This document shows positions 23,199-30,223 of a stretch of DNA of 31,376 nt, piece after piece. Location: IMG/VR virus record IMGVR_UViG_3300025154_001689, positions 1-31,376 of that record, one strand, 5' to 3'. Position numbers and translations under genes: made by a program. The DNA comes from a virus. The first letter of the stretch is position 1; every line of letters starts with the position of its first letter. The notes under the pieces were generated by a model. The model was not told the origin of the DNA and searched no databases. It saw nothing but the letters and a program-made list of their open reading frames with translations.

Positions 23199-23272
23199 TA
23201 TTCAAACATCAAATAACCAATCAATCCAATAACCCCCCCTATAAAACCCCACCATAAGATAAACGCTATCAT
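23195..23272 (-). CDS. Possible 25-residue membrane microprotein
   Basis: On the minus strand, ATG at 23272-23270 opens a 25-codon frame encoding an almost wholly hydrophobic peptide (M-I-A-F-I-L-W-W-G-F-I-G-G-V-I, ending L-M-F-E-Y), stop TAA at 23197-23195. It fills the only gap of about 100 nt between the ejection protein and fibre genes and overlaps the preceding gene by 4 nt, tail to tail. An A-A-A-G6 run sits directly before the ATG, too close for an ideal ribosome binding site. It may simply be an accident of a C-rich spacer. Confidence 0.25.
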   Translation of the reverse strand: MIAFILWWGFIGGVIGLIGYLMFEY

Positions 23273-23305
23273 CCCCCCTTTATACCACCACCAATAATAA
23301 AGTCA

Positions 23306-24202
23306 ATGAAAGACCCAGCCAAACTAAATAAACTCCTCTTGATGGCTAAAGAACTAGCCAAACTTACCGATACCCCTTCTTCTGAAGAAGTGGCTAAAGT
23401 GGTAGCCCAAATCATCAGGCAAATCAAGGAAAACAAGGAGATGATGGACGGTCATATGCATTCTCTTAAATCAGAGATGGAGGATGAGATTAAGGTCTTA
23501 CAAGAGATTATTAAAAGAGTCAAGGCACAAAAGGGTGATAAGGGAGATAAAGGAGAACAAGGGAGGTCTGGTAGGGATGGTCTTGATGGCCGTGATGGTA
23601 GAGATGGACGGGATGGTGAAGACGGCAAGGATGGAGATATTAAAGACCTCTCTCCTGATGAGATTAGAGATTCTTTAGAATTATTAAAGGATGACGAACG
23701 CTTGGATATTTCCGCCATCAAGGGCTTTGGTAAGAAAACCACCAAACTGACTGATGATATACTTAACAGGGCGATTGGGATTGTAGACCAACGAACATCG
23801 TTCTTGATTCAGAAGGTTAGTAATTTGCAAGATAAAGTCAACTCTCTCGGTAGCTCAACTGGCGGTGGTCATACCATCCAAGACGAAGGATCAGACTTAA
23901 CCCAACGCACCAACCTTAACTTCGTGGGAGCGGGGGTGACCGTGACCGATGACGCTGGGAATGACGCGACTAAAGTTACTATTTCAGGCGGTGCCAGCGC
24001 CGCTCTTAACAAAGAAACTCCCGTTGGTGATGTGGACGACACCAACACTTCCTTTACCGTGTCCAATGAACCTTTCTTTATTAACGTTAATGGACTCATC
24101 TACGAAGAGGGTGATGGAATCTACATCTCTTATGTCGCTGGGACCATTACATTATTATCGCCGGTCGGAGCTTCCGGCTTCATAAAATCATATTATGCGT
24201 AA
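23306..24202 (+). CDS. Tail fibre with coiled coil and collagen-like repeat
   Basis: 298 residues in three parts. Residues 1-75 are a coiled coil (V-A-Q-I-I-R-Q-I-K-E-N-K, then E-V-L-Q-E-I-I-K-R-V-K-like heptads). Residues 77-112 are twelve Gly-X-Y triplets, mostly G-R-D, G-K-D and G-D-K, forming a collagen-like rod. The rest is a second short coil (Q-K-V-S-N-L-Q-D-K-V-N-S-L) and a beta-rich tip beginning R-T-N-L-N-F-V-G-A-G-V-T-V. Trimeric phage fibres often have this build. It overlaps the next gene by 8 nt. The coil may set the register of the triple helix. Confidence 0.8.
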   Translation: MKDPAKLNKLLLMAKELAKLTDTPSSEEVAKVVAQIIRQIKENKEMMDGHMHSLKSEMEDEIKVLQEIIKRVKAQKGDKGDKGEQGRSGRDGLDGRDGRDGRDGEDGKDGDIKDLSPDEIRDSLELLKDDERLDISAIKGFGKKTTKLTDDILNRAIGIVDQRTSFLIQKVSNLQDKVNSLGSSTGGGHTIQDEGSDLTQRTNLNFVGAGVTVTDDAGNDATKVTISGGASAALNKETPVGDVDDTNTSFTVSNEPFFINVNGLIYEEGDGIYISYVAGTITLLSPVGASGFIKSYYA

Positions 24203-26975
24203 AATACTTTTAGCTTTAATAGTTTCAACGATTATCATTCTTGGTTTGGTTCAGTTAACCCATGCTCAAATCACTGTCCCCCAAGGTGGCACTGGTTCTT
24301 CCACTGTCGCCTCGGGCCAACTGCTCTGGGGCGACACGGCTTTAAGACTTGGTTCCTCCATCAACCTTAAATGGGACAAAGTGTGGAACAGGCTAATAGT
24401 CTCTAACTTAGCCGTTACGAGTTCAACCTCTACCAACGCCACCACCACCAACCTTGCCGCTACTACCGCTTCCACCACCGACCTAAATGTTTCCAAGAGT
24501 TTAACGATTCAAGTCTTAACCGGCGTTCTCCAAGCGATTAACGGCCTAGTCTCCTCCACCTCCACCATTTCCGAGAACTTTATTGACGCTAACATTGCTC
24601 GAGACTCCGAACTCCACTCGTCCGTGACCGTTACCGACTCTAACACCGTAGACTTGACCCTTGTGGGCCAAGATTTGACCGCCGATGGCCTTTACACCGC
24701 CGGCGATGGTTTAACCCTCACTACGGCTGATTTTGACTGCGACACGGCCTCTGGTTCGGTCTTTGGTTGTCTCCTCTCGACTGACTGGACTATCTTCAAC
24801 AACAAAGTCTCCTCCTCGTCTCTCCCCACCTCTCAAGCTAATCCTTTGTGGTGGAACGGGACAGTAATCGCCCCCACCTCCACGCCCACCTTCGCCGCCT
24901 TCCACGCCACCTCCACCACCGCTTCCTCCACGGCCGGAGTTATCTCTCTGTCTAAAATTGTCACCTCCGCCACCAGTACCGGCACGAACGGCTTCGATAT
25001 CTCCGCCGGTTGCTTCGCGATAAACGGCGTGTGTGTTGGCGGGAGCGATAACGGCACCGTTTCCTCTGGCCTGGCCGGCCAATTGGCTTATTATGCTTCA
25101 GACGGCACCACTGTTTCCGGCACCACCACTGGAGTGATTACCGCCGGCCGCTTCACCGCCACCACTTCGGTGGCCAGTATCTTACCTTACGCTTCAAGCA
25201 CACACATCTCTGTTTCAAATGGTCTAACCGTGACTGGGGGAAGGTTGGGGGTGGGTAATAGCAATCCGTCTTATGCTTTGGATGTAACGGGTGACATCAG
25301 AACTTTAGATGGGTCGTTAAAAATCCAAGACACCACCAACGGTTTAATAAGTATTAGTGACAATGGTCTCAGAAGTTTTGAGTTAGGTGTTAGTTCTAAC
25401 AGTGACTATAATTTTAGTTTTATAAATTATGCTGACGGGGTATTAAAGGTTGGGATTGGGACGACCACGCTAGCCGATAAATTAACTATTGAGGAAGGCA
25501 ATTTGCGATTTAATTACGCTCAATCAAACGGAACAGATGGAACTTTTGGTTACATTGATTGGGCACAAACTATGGGGTCAGCAGAGTCGGTGGCCAGGAT
25601 TGAGGCTGTTAGATATCCTGGTAGTTGGGATTATGCCGGTTTGCGATTTTTTACCGCCAACGGAACTATTGCTGAAAGGATGAGAATATCCGATGTTGGT
25701 AGTGTTGGCATCGGCACCACTTCGCCTTCGGCCAACTACAAACTTTCCATCGGCGGTGGTAACCTCCACATCGGTGGCTTCATCACCTCCACCTCGACTG
25801 CCGCTTCTCGACTGCCCTACGCTTCGTCCACTTCAATCACCGTGTCGGGCACGGCTTATATTTTGCCCCTTAGTGGTAGTGCCGAGGCTATCGCTCTATC
25901 GACCGGCTATACCGGCGCAAATTACAAAAACAATATCTATACTTCAGTCAACACGGGAACTAACTCGTCTAATTATCTTCGGTTTGATATTTCTAATTCA
26001 GCCGGGGCCAGTTCGGAAGTGATGAGGATAAATGGTGATGGGCGGGTCGGGATTGGCACCACCACTCCTGGCTCAAGGCTAGCTATTCAAGGTAATTTAC
26101 AGGTTGTTGGCCCGTCGGTAATTGGTGGTGGCATAGCGACAATGTTAAATGGTTCAAGCACTAAAATTTCAAATGGAGCATACGGTGCTTCTGATAGTGG
26201 TGGAACTGGGGCGGATGTCTATATTGCAAATGGTGGTAACGCGGCCAATGGTGGGGATAGTGGTGGTGCCGCTGGAGATATTTTTCTTGCTCAGGGTGGT
26301 GAGGAAGAAGTCGCCGGAGTGGGAACCGATGGTGACGATGGTAATGTTTATATAGGTAGCCACCTAACAAACATTCGTAACGCTGTTTTTAACTTATTCG
26401 GTGGAATGAGAATCGACACCGCTTCAACAACCGCCTTCCGTATTGTTAATGGAGCTACCCCGATTATAACAGTAGACAGCACCAACTCTCGACTAGGAAT
26501 CGGTACCTCGACACCCGGCAACATTCTTTCCCTGGGAAACACAGGTATTCAAACTATCAACTTCCGAGTAAATGCCACCTCCACTTTTGCCTCCTCTACC
26601 AACTTAACCAGTGGTTGTTATGCAATAGGAGGAAGTTGTGTTGGGGTGACAGAATATCGGGCTTGGTCTATGGCCCCAACTACAACGGCGTGGACCGCTA
26701 CCACGACTGATATGTTTTTAAGCTCGGCACCGACTAATGAGAATTGGGAATGGGCGGAATGTTCAACTAACGCCGGCACTCTTGATATTGTGGTGTCTGA
26801 TGGAACTAACTTCTTTAACTATATGATTGGGGTCTCATCTACACCTTCCCATTTCACTTTCTCTACCAACAACAGTTTCAGCGCCGGAGAAAAGAGATTT
26901 ATCAGGGCGGGCAACCCAGCCTCATCTCCATCTTATTTTGGTTGTTCTTTTAAGCTAAATGTTCCACAACAATAA
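24195..26975 (+). CDS. Large exported repeat protein, CPR-type adhesin or fibre
   Basis: 926 residues. The start MRKILLALIVSTIIILGLV, followed by Q-L-T-H-A-Q, is a signal peptide with an A-Q cleavage site. Then comes V-P-Q-G-G-T-G-S-S-T-V, a phage-fibre-like unit, and S/T-rich spacers (T-T-N-L-A-A-T-T-A-S-T-T). Five V-G-I-G-T-T-S-P-type units lie in the middle (two of them variants: V-G-N-S-N-P and I-G-T-S-T-P). Small Cys pairs recur: G-C-F-A-I-N-G-V-C and G-C-Y-A-I-G-G-S-C. This is the style of large surface proteins known from Parcubacteria. The C-terminal domain has S-S-T-P-S-H-F-T-F-S. It may be a fibre tip, or a protein placed on the host surface. The signal peptide is odd for a virion protein. 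Confidence 0.75.
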   Translation: MRKILLALIVSTIIILGLVQLTHAQITVPQGGTGSSTVASGQLLWGDTALRLGSSINLKWDKVWNRLIVSNLAVTSSTSTNATTTNLAATTASTTDLNVSKSLTIQVLTGVLQAINGLVSSTSTISENFIDANIARDSELHSSVTVTDSNTVDLTLVGQDLTADGLYTAGDGLTLTTADFDCDTASGSVFGCLLSTDWTIFNNKVSSSSLPTSQANPLWWNGTVIAPTSTPTFAAFHATSTTASSTAGVISLSKIVTSATSTGTNGFDISAGCFAINGVCVGGSDNGTVSSGLAGQLAYYASDGTTVSGTTTGVITAGRFTATTSVASILPYASSTHISVSNGLTVTGGRLGVGNSNPSYALDVTGDIRTLDGSLKIQDTTNGLISISDNGLRSFELGVSSNSDYNFSFINYADGVLKVGIGTTTLADKLTIEEGNLRFNYAQSNGTDGTFGYIDWAQTMGSAESVARIEAVRYPGSWDYAGLRFFTANGTIAERMRISDVGSVGIGTTSPSANYKLSIGGGNLHIGGFITSTSTAASRLPYASSTSITVSGTAYILPLSGSAEAIALSTGYTGANYKNNIYTSVNTGTNSSNYLRFDISNSAGASSEVMRINGDGRVGIGTTTPGSRLAIQGNLQVVGPSVIGGGIATMLNGSSTKISNGAYGASDSGGTGADVYIANGGNAANGGDSGGAAGDIFLAQGGEEEVAGVGTDGDDGNVYIGSHLTNIRNAVFNLFGGMRIDTASTTAFRIVNGATPIITVDSTNSRLGIGTSTPGNILSLGNTGIQTINFRVNATSTFASSTNLTSGCYAIGGSCVGVTEYRAWSMAPTTTAWTATTTDMFLSSAPTNENWEWAECSTNAGTLDIVVSDGTNFFNYMIGVSSTPSHFTFSTNNSFSAGEKRFIRAGNPASSPSYFGCSFKLNVPQQ

Positions 26976-27922
26976 TGAAAAAATATCTCGCCATTGGAAT
27001 AGTTGCCACTGGCCTCGCCATCGGGGCGTTGTCTGGCGATGCTCAAACCCTAGACTTCAAAGGGGAGACTATCTTGGCGACCGACATCGTTTTCTCCGAG
27101 GAGTATCTTGAAAAGTATTACACAACCAATGACAAGGGTGAGTCGGTGCTGGTTAGTCAGGTTCCCTCGGTGGTCTACGCCTACAAATCTAAAGAGCAAA
27201 TCCCGATCGAGAAAAACGAAGTTGCCCGCACGCCGAATACCATTACTTATGATTTAGGCGGAAATAAACGGATGGTTAAGGGTTGGCTCAATATGTATTC
27301 AGTGGATGATGTCTGGTATAAAGTTAAACAGGCCACCACCACCAAGACCGATTTTGACACCAAGACTAGCGGCGTTGCCCTAGCCGCTTCTGTGGGACCG
27401 ACTGTTTGCGCCTCTAACAGTTCGGGAGGGGGTGATACGGCCTGGACCAATGTCGGTAATGTTTTTTCCTCCGATAACATCTATACCGTTGCGCCACTGG
27501 GAAGAGGCGACTTTTCTGGTGTCTTTAGTTCGGTTGGTTGTGGTTTTAGTGTTCCGTTTGATGCCACAATTGATGGTATTGTTTACACCAACGAACACAA
27601 AGCTCAATCAATTAGTGACATTAATGAGTTAGTCGTCAGTTTGCTTAAGGCTGGTTCTCCGGTTGGCGATAATAAGGCCTCTGCCACCAGTTGGCCAACA
27701 TCTGATTCGACGGTTAATTATGGCGGGGCGACTGACTTATGGGGGACCACCTGGACACCGACCGATGTCAACGGGGCCGGATTCGGCTCAAGAATACAAG
27801 TCGAAAATACTGATACCGGCAATGATGTTGATGCTTCAATGGACTACCTAGCAATAACTATTTATTACACCGAGACCGCCCCCCCACCTGCGGGCGCTGA
27901 TTATATGATACCTTTCAACTAA
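26975..27922 (+). CDS. Exported protein encoded with the repeat adhesin
   Basis: 315 residues. MKKYLAIGIVATGLAIGAL with S-G-D-A-Q is a signal peptide. The first 90 mature residues are mixed alpha/beta (E-K-Y-Y-T-T-N-D-K-G-E-S-V-L-V, Y-D-L-G-G-N-K-R-M-V-K-G-W). The second half is beta-rich with G-C-G-F-S-V-P-F-D-A-T-I-D-G-I and ends Y-L-A-I-T-I-Y-Y-T-E-T-A-P-P-P. That half resembles a jelly-roll domain seen in surface and phage proteins. It starts inside the stop of the previous gene (TAATG), so the two are made together. No enzyme motif; a partner of the adhesin is plausible. Confidence 0.7.
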   Translation: MKKYLAIGIVATGLAIGALSGDAQTLDFKGETILATDIVFSEEYLEKYYTTNDKGESVLVSQVPSVVYAYKSKEQIPIEKNEVARTPNTITYDLGGNKRMVKGWLNMYSVDDVWYKVKQATTTKTDFDTKTSGVALAASVGPTVCASNSSGGGDTAWTNVGNVFSSDNIYTVAPLGRGDFSGVFSSVGCGFSVPFDATIDGIVYTNEHKAQSISDINELVVSLLKAGSPVGDNKASATSWPTSDSTVNYGGATDLWGTTWTPTDVNGAGFGSRIQVENTDTGNDVDASMDYLAITIYYTETAPPPAGADYMIPFN

Positions 27923-27923
27923 T

Positions 27924-28214
27924 ATGCAAGAACGCCGGCAAAACTGGATAACCAAAGAAGACCTCGCCGAAGCGCTGGGGGAAATTGTCGATACGAAAAT
28001 TAACGGCAACCTCCGAGACATTAAAGCCATTCAAATTGAACACAGCAAACAGTTAGAAGCCCTTTCAATTAAGGTGGATGAGCTGGCCCCAATTAGAGAA
28101 GCGGTCGCCACGGTTGGCAGTCTTAAAAGCTTCGCTTCTTACTGGGCAGGAATTGCTACACCTTTTGGAATTATTGGAACTTTAATCTGGGCGATAATCA
28201 AATTTATAAAATGA
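27924..28214 (+). CDS. Holin-like protein, coiled coil plus C-terminal membrane helix
   Basis: 96 residues, TAATATG junction. The N-terminal 65 residues are a charged coil (I-E-H-S-K-Q-L-E-A-L-S-I-K-V-D-E-L). A membrane helix of about 20 residues follows near the end (W-A-G-I-A-T-P-F-G-I-I-G-T-L-I-W-A-I-I), then K-F-I-K. This coil-plus-tail-anchor design resembles XhlA-type phage lysis proteins. It sits directly before the M23 endopeptidase with a 4-nt ATGA overlap, so a role in lysis or in moving the enzyme is likely. The exact class is not certain. Confidence 0.6.
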   Translation: MQERRQNWITKEDLAEALGEIVDTKINGNLRDIKAIQIEHSKQLEALSIKVDELAPIREAVATVGSLKSFASYWAGIATPFGIIGTLIWAIIKFIK

Positions 28215-28810
28215 ACAAACTACTCCATCAACCATTAAGACCGTTTGTGATTAACCAAGCTTTCGGCGAGAATCAGGGCTGTATTTCTTTGGATGGTAAT
28301 CAGAAAATTATTGCTTGTGATGGTTATAACCCACCAGCTGGTTATCAGTCTCTCTACGGGGCAAAAGGCCATACAGGAGTTGATTTAATGGCCTATCACG
28401 GGCAGGAGGTCTACGCCGCCCAACGGGGTAGAATCTATAAGGTAGATACAATCCTTAGAAGTGGCTTGGATGTTAGGATTGAATCGGAGGTAGATGGTCA
28501 TCGTTTCCACCACATCTACGAACACCTCTTAGGCTACCAAGGCAAGGTGGGAGATTGGGTAGAGACTGGTCAGTTAATCGGCTGGGCAGACAACACCGGC
28601 TACTCGGCCGGCAATCACCTACACTTCCAAGTTGAGCAGTATGTGAACGGCATTTGGGTTCCCATTGACCCCCTACCGATTATGTCAGACCTATTTGCTA
28701 AAGATGTCCTCTACATCAATGCTAAAATAAAGTATCTCGCCGAACAGATTGCTATGCTGGCTGATAAGATAGGGGATTACCTTAGAAATAAAAGTCGAAG
28801 CAAAGGTTAA
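28211..28810 (+). CDS. M23 family endopeptidase (endolysin)
   Basis: 199 residues with all M23/LytM motifs. GHTGVDL gives the zinc ligands His54 and Asp58, Y-E-H-L gives His105, and GNHLHFQ gives the H-x-H pair at 136 and 138. The family cuts peptide cross-bridges of peptidoglycan. There is no signal peptide, so it needs the holin to reach the wall. A C-terminal helix (about 163-199, A-K-I-K-Y-L-A-E-Q-I-A-M-L) follows the domain and may bind cell wall or membrane. It is flanked by two holin-like genes: a lysis cassette. Confidence 0.93.
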   Translation: MNKLLHQPLRPFVINQAFGENQGCISLDGNQKIIACDGYNPPAGYQSLYGAKGHTGVDLMAYHGQEVYAAQRGRIYKVDTILRSGLDVRIESEVDGHRFHHIYEHLLGYQGKVGDWVETGQLIGWADNTGYSAGNHLHFQVEQYVNGIWVPIDPLPIMSDLFAKDVLYINAKIKYLAEQIAMLADKIGDYLRNKSRSKG

Positions 28811-28831
28811 TTAAAAGTTAATTTATTAAAT

Positions 28832-29029
28832 ATGGCAAAAATTATTGAAGCCTTAACCAGCAACCGGTTCAAATCGTTTTATTGGCGGACGGGGATGATG
28901 GTGGTAGCGGTTATAGTAACCTCGCTCGCTGATAATATCGATATGTTCGCTCCTTATATTAACGGGGAGGTAGTAGTGATGCTTGGTTTGGTGCTAGGTG
29001 AGGTGTCTAAGAAGTTGAATACCAAGTAA
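28832..29029 (+). CDS. Small holin candidate
   Basis: 65 residues. One membrane helix is clear (M-V-V-A-V-I-V-T-S-L-A) and a second follows (V-V-V-M-L-G-L-V-L-G-E-V), with a short loop N-I-D-M-F-A-P-Y-I-N-G-E between them. The end is charged (K-K-L-N-T-K). Two-helix small proteins next to an endolysin are usually holins. It is 22 nt from the endopeptidase stop, with an A/T-rich spacer and no Shine-Dalgarno. Confidence 0.65.
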   Translation: MAKIIEALTSNRFKSFYWRTGMMVVAVIVTSLADNIDMFAPYINGEVVVMLGLVLGEVSKKLNTK

Positions 29030-29065
29030 CCAGTCGCTCCATCATCTGTCGCGGTTAGTTTGTTC

Positions 29066-29145
29066 CACTCGCTGACTTGCGAATGTAGTGAGTGTTGAAA
29101 TGAAACAACAACCACCTGTGATCGTTTCAAGTTATCAACACTTTT
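29066..29145 (+). terminator. Two tandem hairpins after the lysis genes, possible terminator
   Basis: CACTCGCT (29066-29073) pairs with AGTGAGTG (29087-29094) with one G-U pair. Overlapping it, GTGTTGA (29092-29098) pairs with TCAACAC (29135-29141), with an inner GAAAC/GTTTC stem. TTTT follows at 29142-29145. The stems are of moderate strength, so this is a weak terminator call. A small RNA is the alternative. Confidence 0.35.
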
Positions 29146-29171
29146 AAGGTGATGGAGGTAGTGGTTAGTTG

Positions 29172-29177
29172 TATAAT
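29172..29177 (+). promoter_or_regulatory. -10 box exactly 6 nt before the zinc-ribbon ATG (leaderless)
   Basis: TATAAT is followed by CACCTA and the ATG at 29184. The geometry equals that at 19928-19940 and that of the minus-strand gene at 30189. No convincing -35 and no TGn extension here, so it is the weakest of the three. Confidence 0.45.
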
Positions 29178-29183
29178 CACCTA

Positions 29184-29375
29184 ATGGAATTAAATAAGTG
29201 CAAGGTTTGTCATCACGGCTATTTTGACTATTGTAAGAATTGTGCCGGAGAACGGGATGTCTACATCCCACCACTTAAAGTAGATTGGGGTGTGGAGAAT
29301 ATTTGTCATGTTTGCGGGGAGGTAATAATGCGAGACCGCCACCGACCAGATGCCATTTGTTTTGATTGTCGATAA
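29184..29375 (+). CDS. Zinc-ribbon protein, probably cut short by a stop codon
   Basis: 63 residues with four Cys pairs: C-K-V-C, C-K-N-C, C-H-V-C and C-F-D-C. They would bind one or two zinc ions. The TAA at 29373-29375 is followed in the same frame by 39 open codons up to a TAA at 29493-29495. The extension reads I-H-K-K-I-Y-F-K, then Y-L-A-M-Q-R-K-R-R-R-V-N, a basic helix like those that follow C-x-x-C in HNH-associated and phage zinc-finger proteins. Either the gene was truncated by a nonsense mutation, or the stop is read through. The role is probably DNA or RNA binding. No cutting motif is visible in what remains. Confidence 0.6.
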   Translation: MELNKCKVCHHGYFDYCKNCAGERDVYIPPLKVDWGVENICHVCGEVIMRDRHRPDAICFDCR

Positions 29376-29487
29376 ATCCACAAGAAAATTTATTTTAAAA
29401 CTTATTACCATAAAAACAAAGCAAAATACCTTGCTATGCAACGCAAAAGAAGGCGTGTGAATAAAAAGCTTGCTCAATCCAGGGGAG

Positions 29488-29496
29488 TGGTATAAT
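29488..29496 (+). promoter_or_regulatory. Extended -10 promoter before the exported lysozyme-like gene
   Basis: TGGTATAAT, with a possible -35 TTGCTC at 29470-29475 (15 nt apart). AAGGAGGA, a strong ribosome binding sequence, follows at 29498-29505, the only classical one noticed in this window. No NTG start codon lies at the usual distance from it. Confidence 0.5.
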
Positions 29497-29556
29497 TAAG
29501 GAGGAATTACTAGTCTAACCAAATGGCTTATAATAGAATTCTTAATCGCTTGGGCG

Positions 29557-29901
29557 TTGATGTCTGTTACCGAACCCGCCCAAGCAAGCACCACGCCTAT
29601 AATAGAACCTCCGAGCGTAGAAGAGATGATTAAAAGTTACGATTGGGATTACGATATTGCCTTAGCAATCGCTAAGTGTGAAAGCTCGTTAAACGCCGGG
29701 GTGGTGAATGATAACCCTGCGACCAGGGACTATTCAGTGGGAATTTTCCAAATCAACCTCTACGGTGATAATGCCTTCTCAAGGCCGAGCGAAGAATGGT
29801 TAAAAGTTCCAGCCAATAATGTCTACTACGCCCACCAACTCTATCTTAACGGGGGTTGGGGCCACTGGCGGAACTGTTTGAATAAGGGACTGGTCGAATA
29901 G
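29557..29901 (+). CDS. Exported lysozyme / lytic transglycosylase-like protein
   Basis: Given from TTG 29557, the first standard start codon in frame (114 residues). The core A-I-A-K-C-E-S-S-L-N, with the catalytic Glu, then D-Y-S-V-G-I-F-Q-I-N, A-H-Q-L-Y and G-G-W-G-H-W-R-N-C, is that of small SLT/lysozyme-like cell-wall hydrolases. In frame upstream of 29557 the codons read T-K-W-L-I-I-E-F-L-I-A-W-A-L and lead into A-Q-A-S, a good signal peptide. Translation therefore probably begins upstream, perhaps at ATT 29506 next to the AAGGAGGA. The ATG at 29523 is out of frame. It would give a second wall enzyme besides the M23 protein, used at entry or lysis. Confidence 0.75.
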   Translation: MMSVTEPAQASTTPIIEPPSVEEMIKSYDWDYDIALAIAKCESSLNAGVVNDNPATRDYSVGIFQINLYGDNAFSRPSEEWLKVPANNVYYAHQLYLNGGWGHWRNCLNKGLVE

Positions 29902-29905
29902 TCCC
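29886..29905 (+). other. Hairpin over the lysozyme stop codon
   Basis: GGGACT (29886-29891) pairs with AGTCCC (29900-29905). The TAG stop (29899-29901) lies partly in the 3' arm. A second stem, AGCAAAAG/CTTTTGCT (29914-29921 with 29931-29938), follows. They may protect the mRNA end before the terminator. Confidence 0.35.
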
Positions 29906-29942
29906 CTAACATTAGCAAAAGAACTTTCGACTTTTGCTTGGT

Positions 29943-29985
29943 AACCAAAGAAGCCACCCGTAAAAAGGTGGCTCTCTTGGTTTTT
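29943..29985 (+). terminator. Rho-independent terminator after the lysis/lysozyme genes
   Basis: AACCAA...GCCACC (29943-29958) pairs with GGTGGC...TTGGTT, with a 3-nt internal loop and an 8-nt apical loop, CGTAAAAA. It runs into TTTTT (to 29985). It ends the + strand virion gene block. Confidence 0.8.
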
Positions 29986-29989
29986 AGAT

Positions 29990-30189
29990 TTAAGGTGTCA
30001 ATATTTTGTTGGATTTTGAACGATTGCAAGTGAAACATAAAATTTGCAGATTATTTATATCATTTGTCCCCCCTTTAGACACTGGGATGATATGATCAAT
30101 AGTCAATTTCTTCTTCTACTATTTATCCTATCTCTGTGGCGATGATAATACTCAAGAGCATATTGCCTCTGTTTATCAGGATTATTCAT
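29990..30189 (-). pseudogene. HNH endonuclease gene, frameshifted
   Basis: On the minus strand, ATG 30189-30187 opens M-N-N-P-D-K-Q-R-Q-Y-A-L-E-Y-Y-H-R-H-R and reaches a TGA after I-N-S-R-R-R-N. In the -1 frame from the A/G-rich repeat just before, the reading continues [16 protein letters not shown], then [17 protein letters not shown], to TAA at 29992-29990. D-H-I-I-P, then N-L-Q-x-L-C, then C-N-x-x-K, is the HNH core. So a single -1 shift in AGAAGAAGAAA separates two halves of one small HNH nuclease. It is either a decayed mobile gene, or one that needs slippage on the A-rich run. Confidence 0.7.
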
Positions 30190-30195
30190 CACTTA

Positions 30196-30223
30196 ATTAT
30201 AGCAGAACGCTTGAGTAAAGCAA
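30196..30223 (-). promoter_or_regulatory. Minus-strand promoter for the HNH gene, leaderless geometry
   Basis: Read on the minus strand, TTGCTT (30223-30218), a 16-nt spacer ending TGC, then TATAAT (30201-30196), then 6 nt and the ATG at 30189. The extended -10 (TGn) and the 6-nt distance match the leaderless promoter at 19925. Confidence 0.6.

Noticed and set aside
23510-23645. Direct repeats in the fibre gene as a DNA element
   Set aside because: They follow the Gly-X-Y codons of the collagen-like rod.
24711-25082. 123-residue minus-strand open frame, glycine-rich
   Set aside because: It is a shadow of the S/T-rich repeats of the adhesin gene on the other strand.
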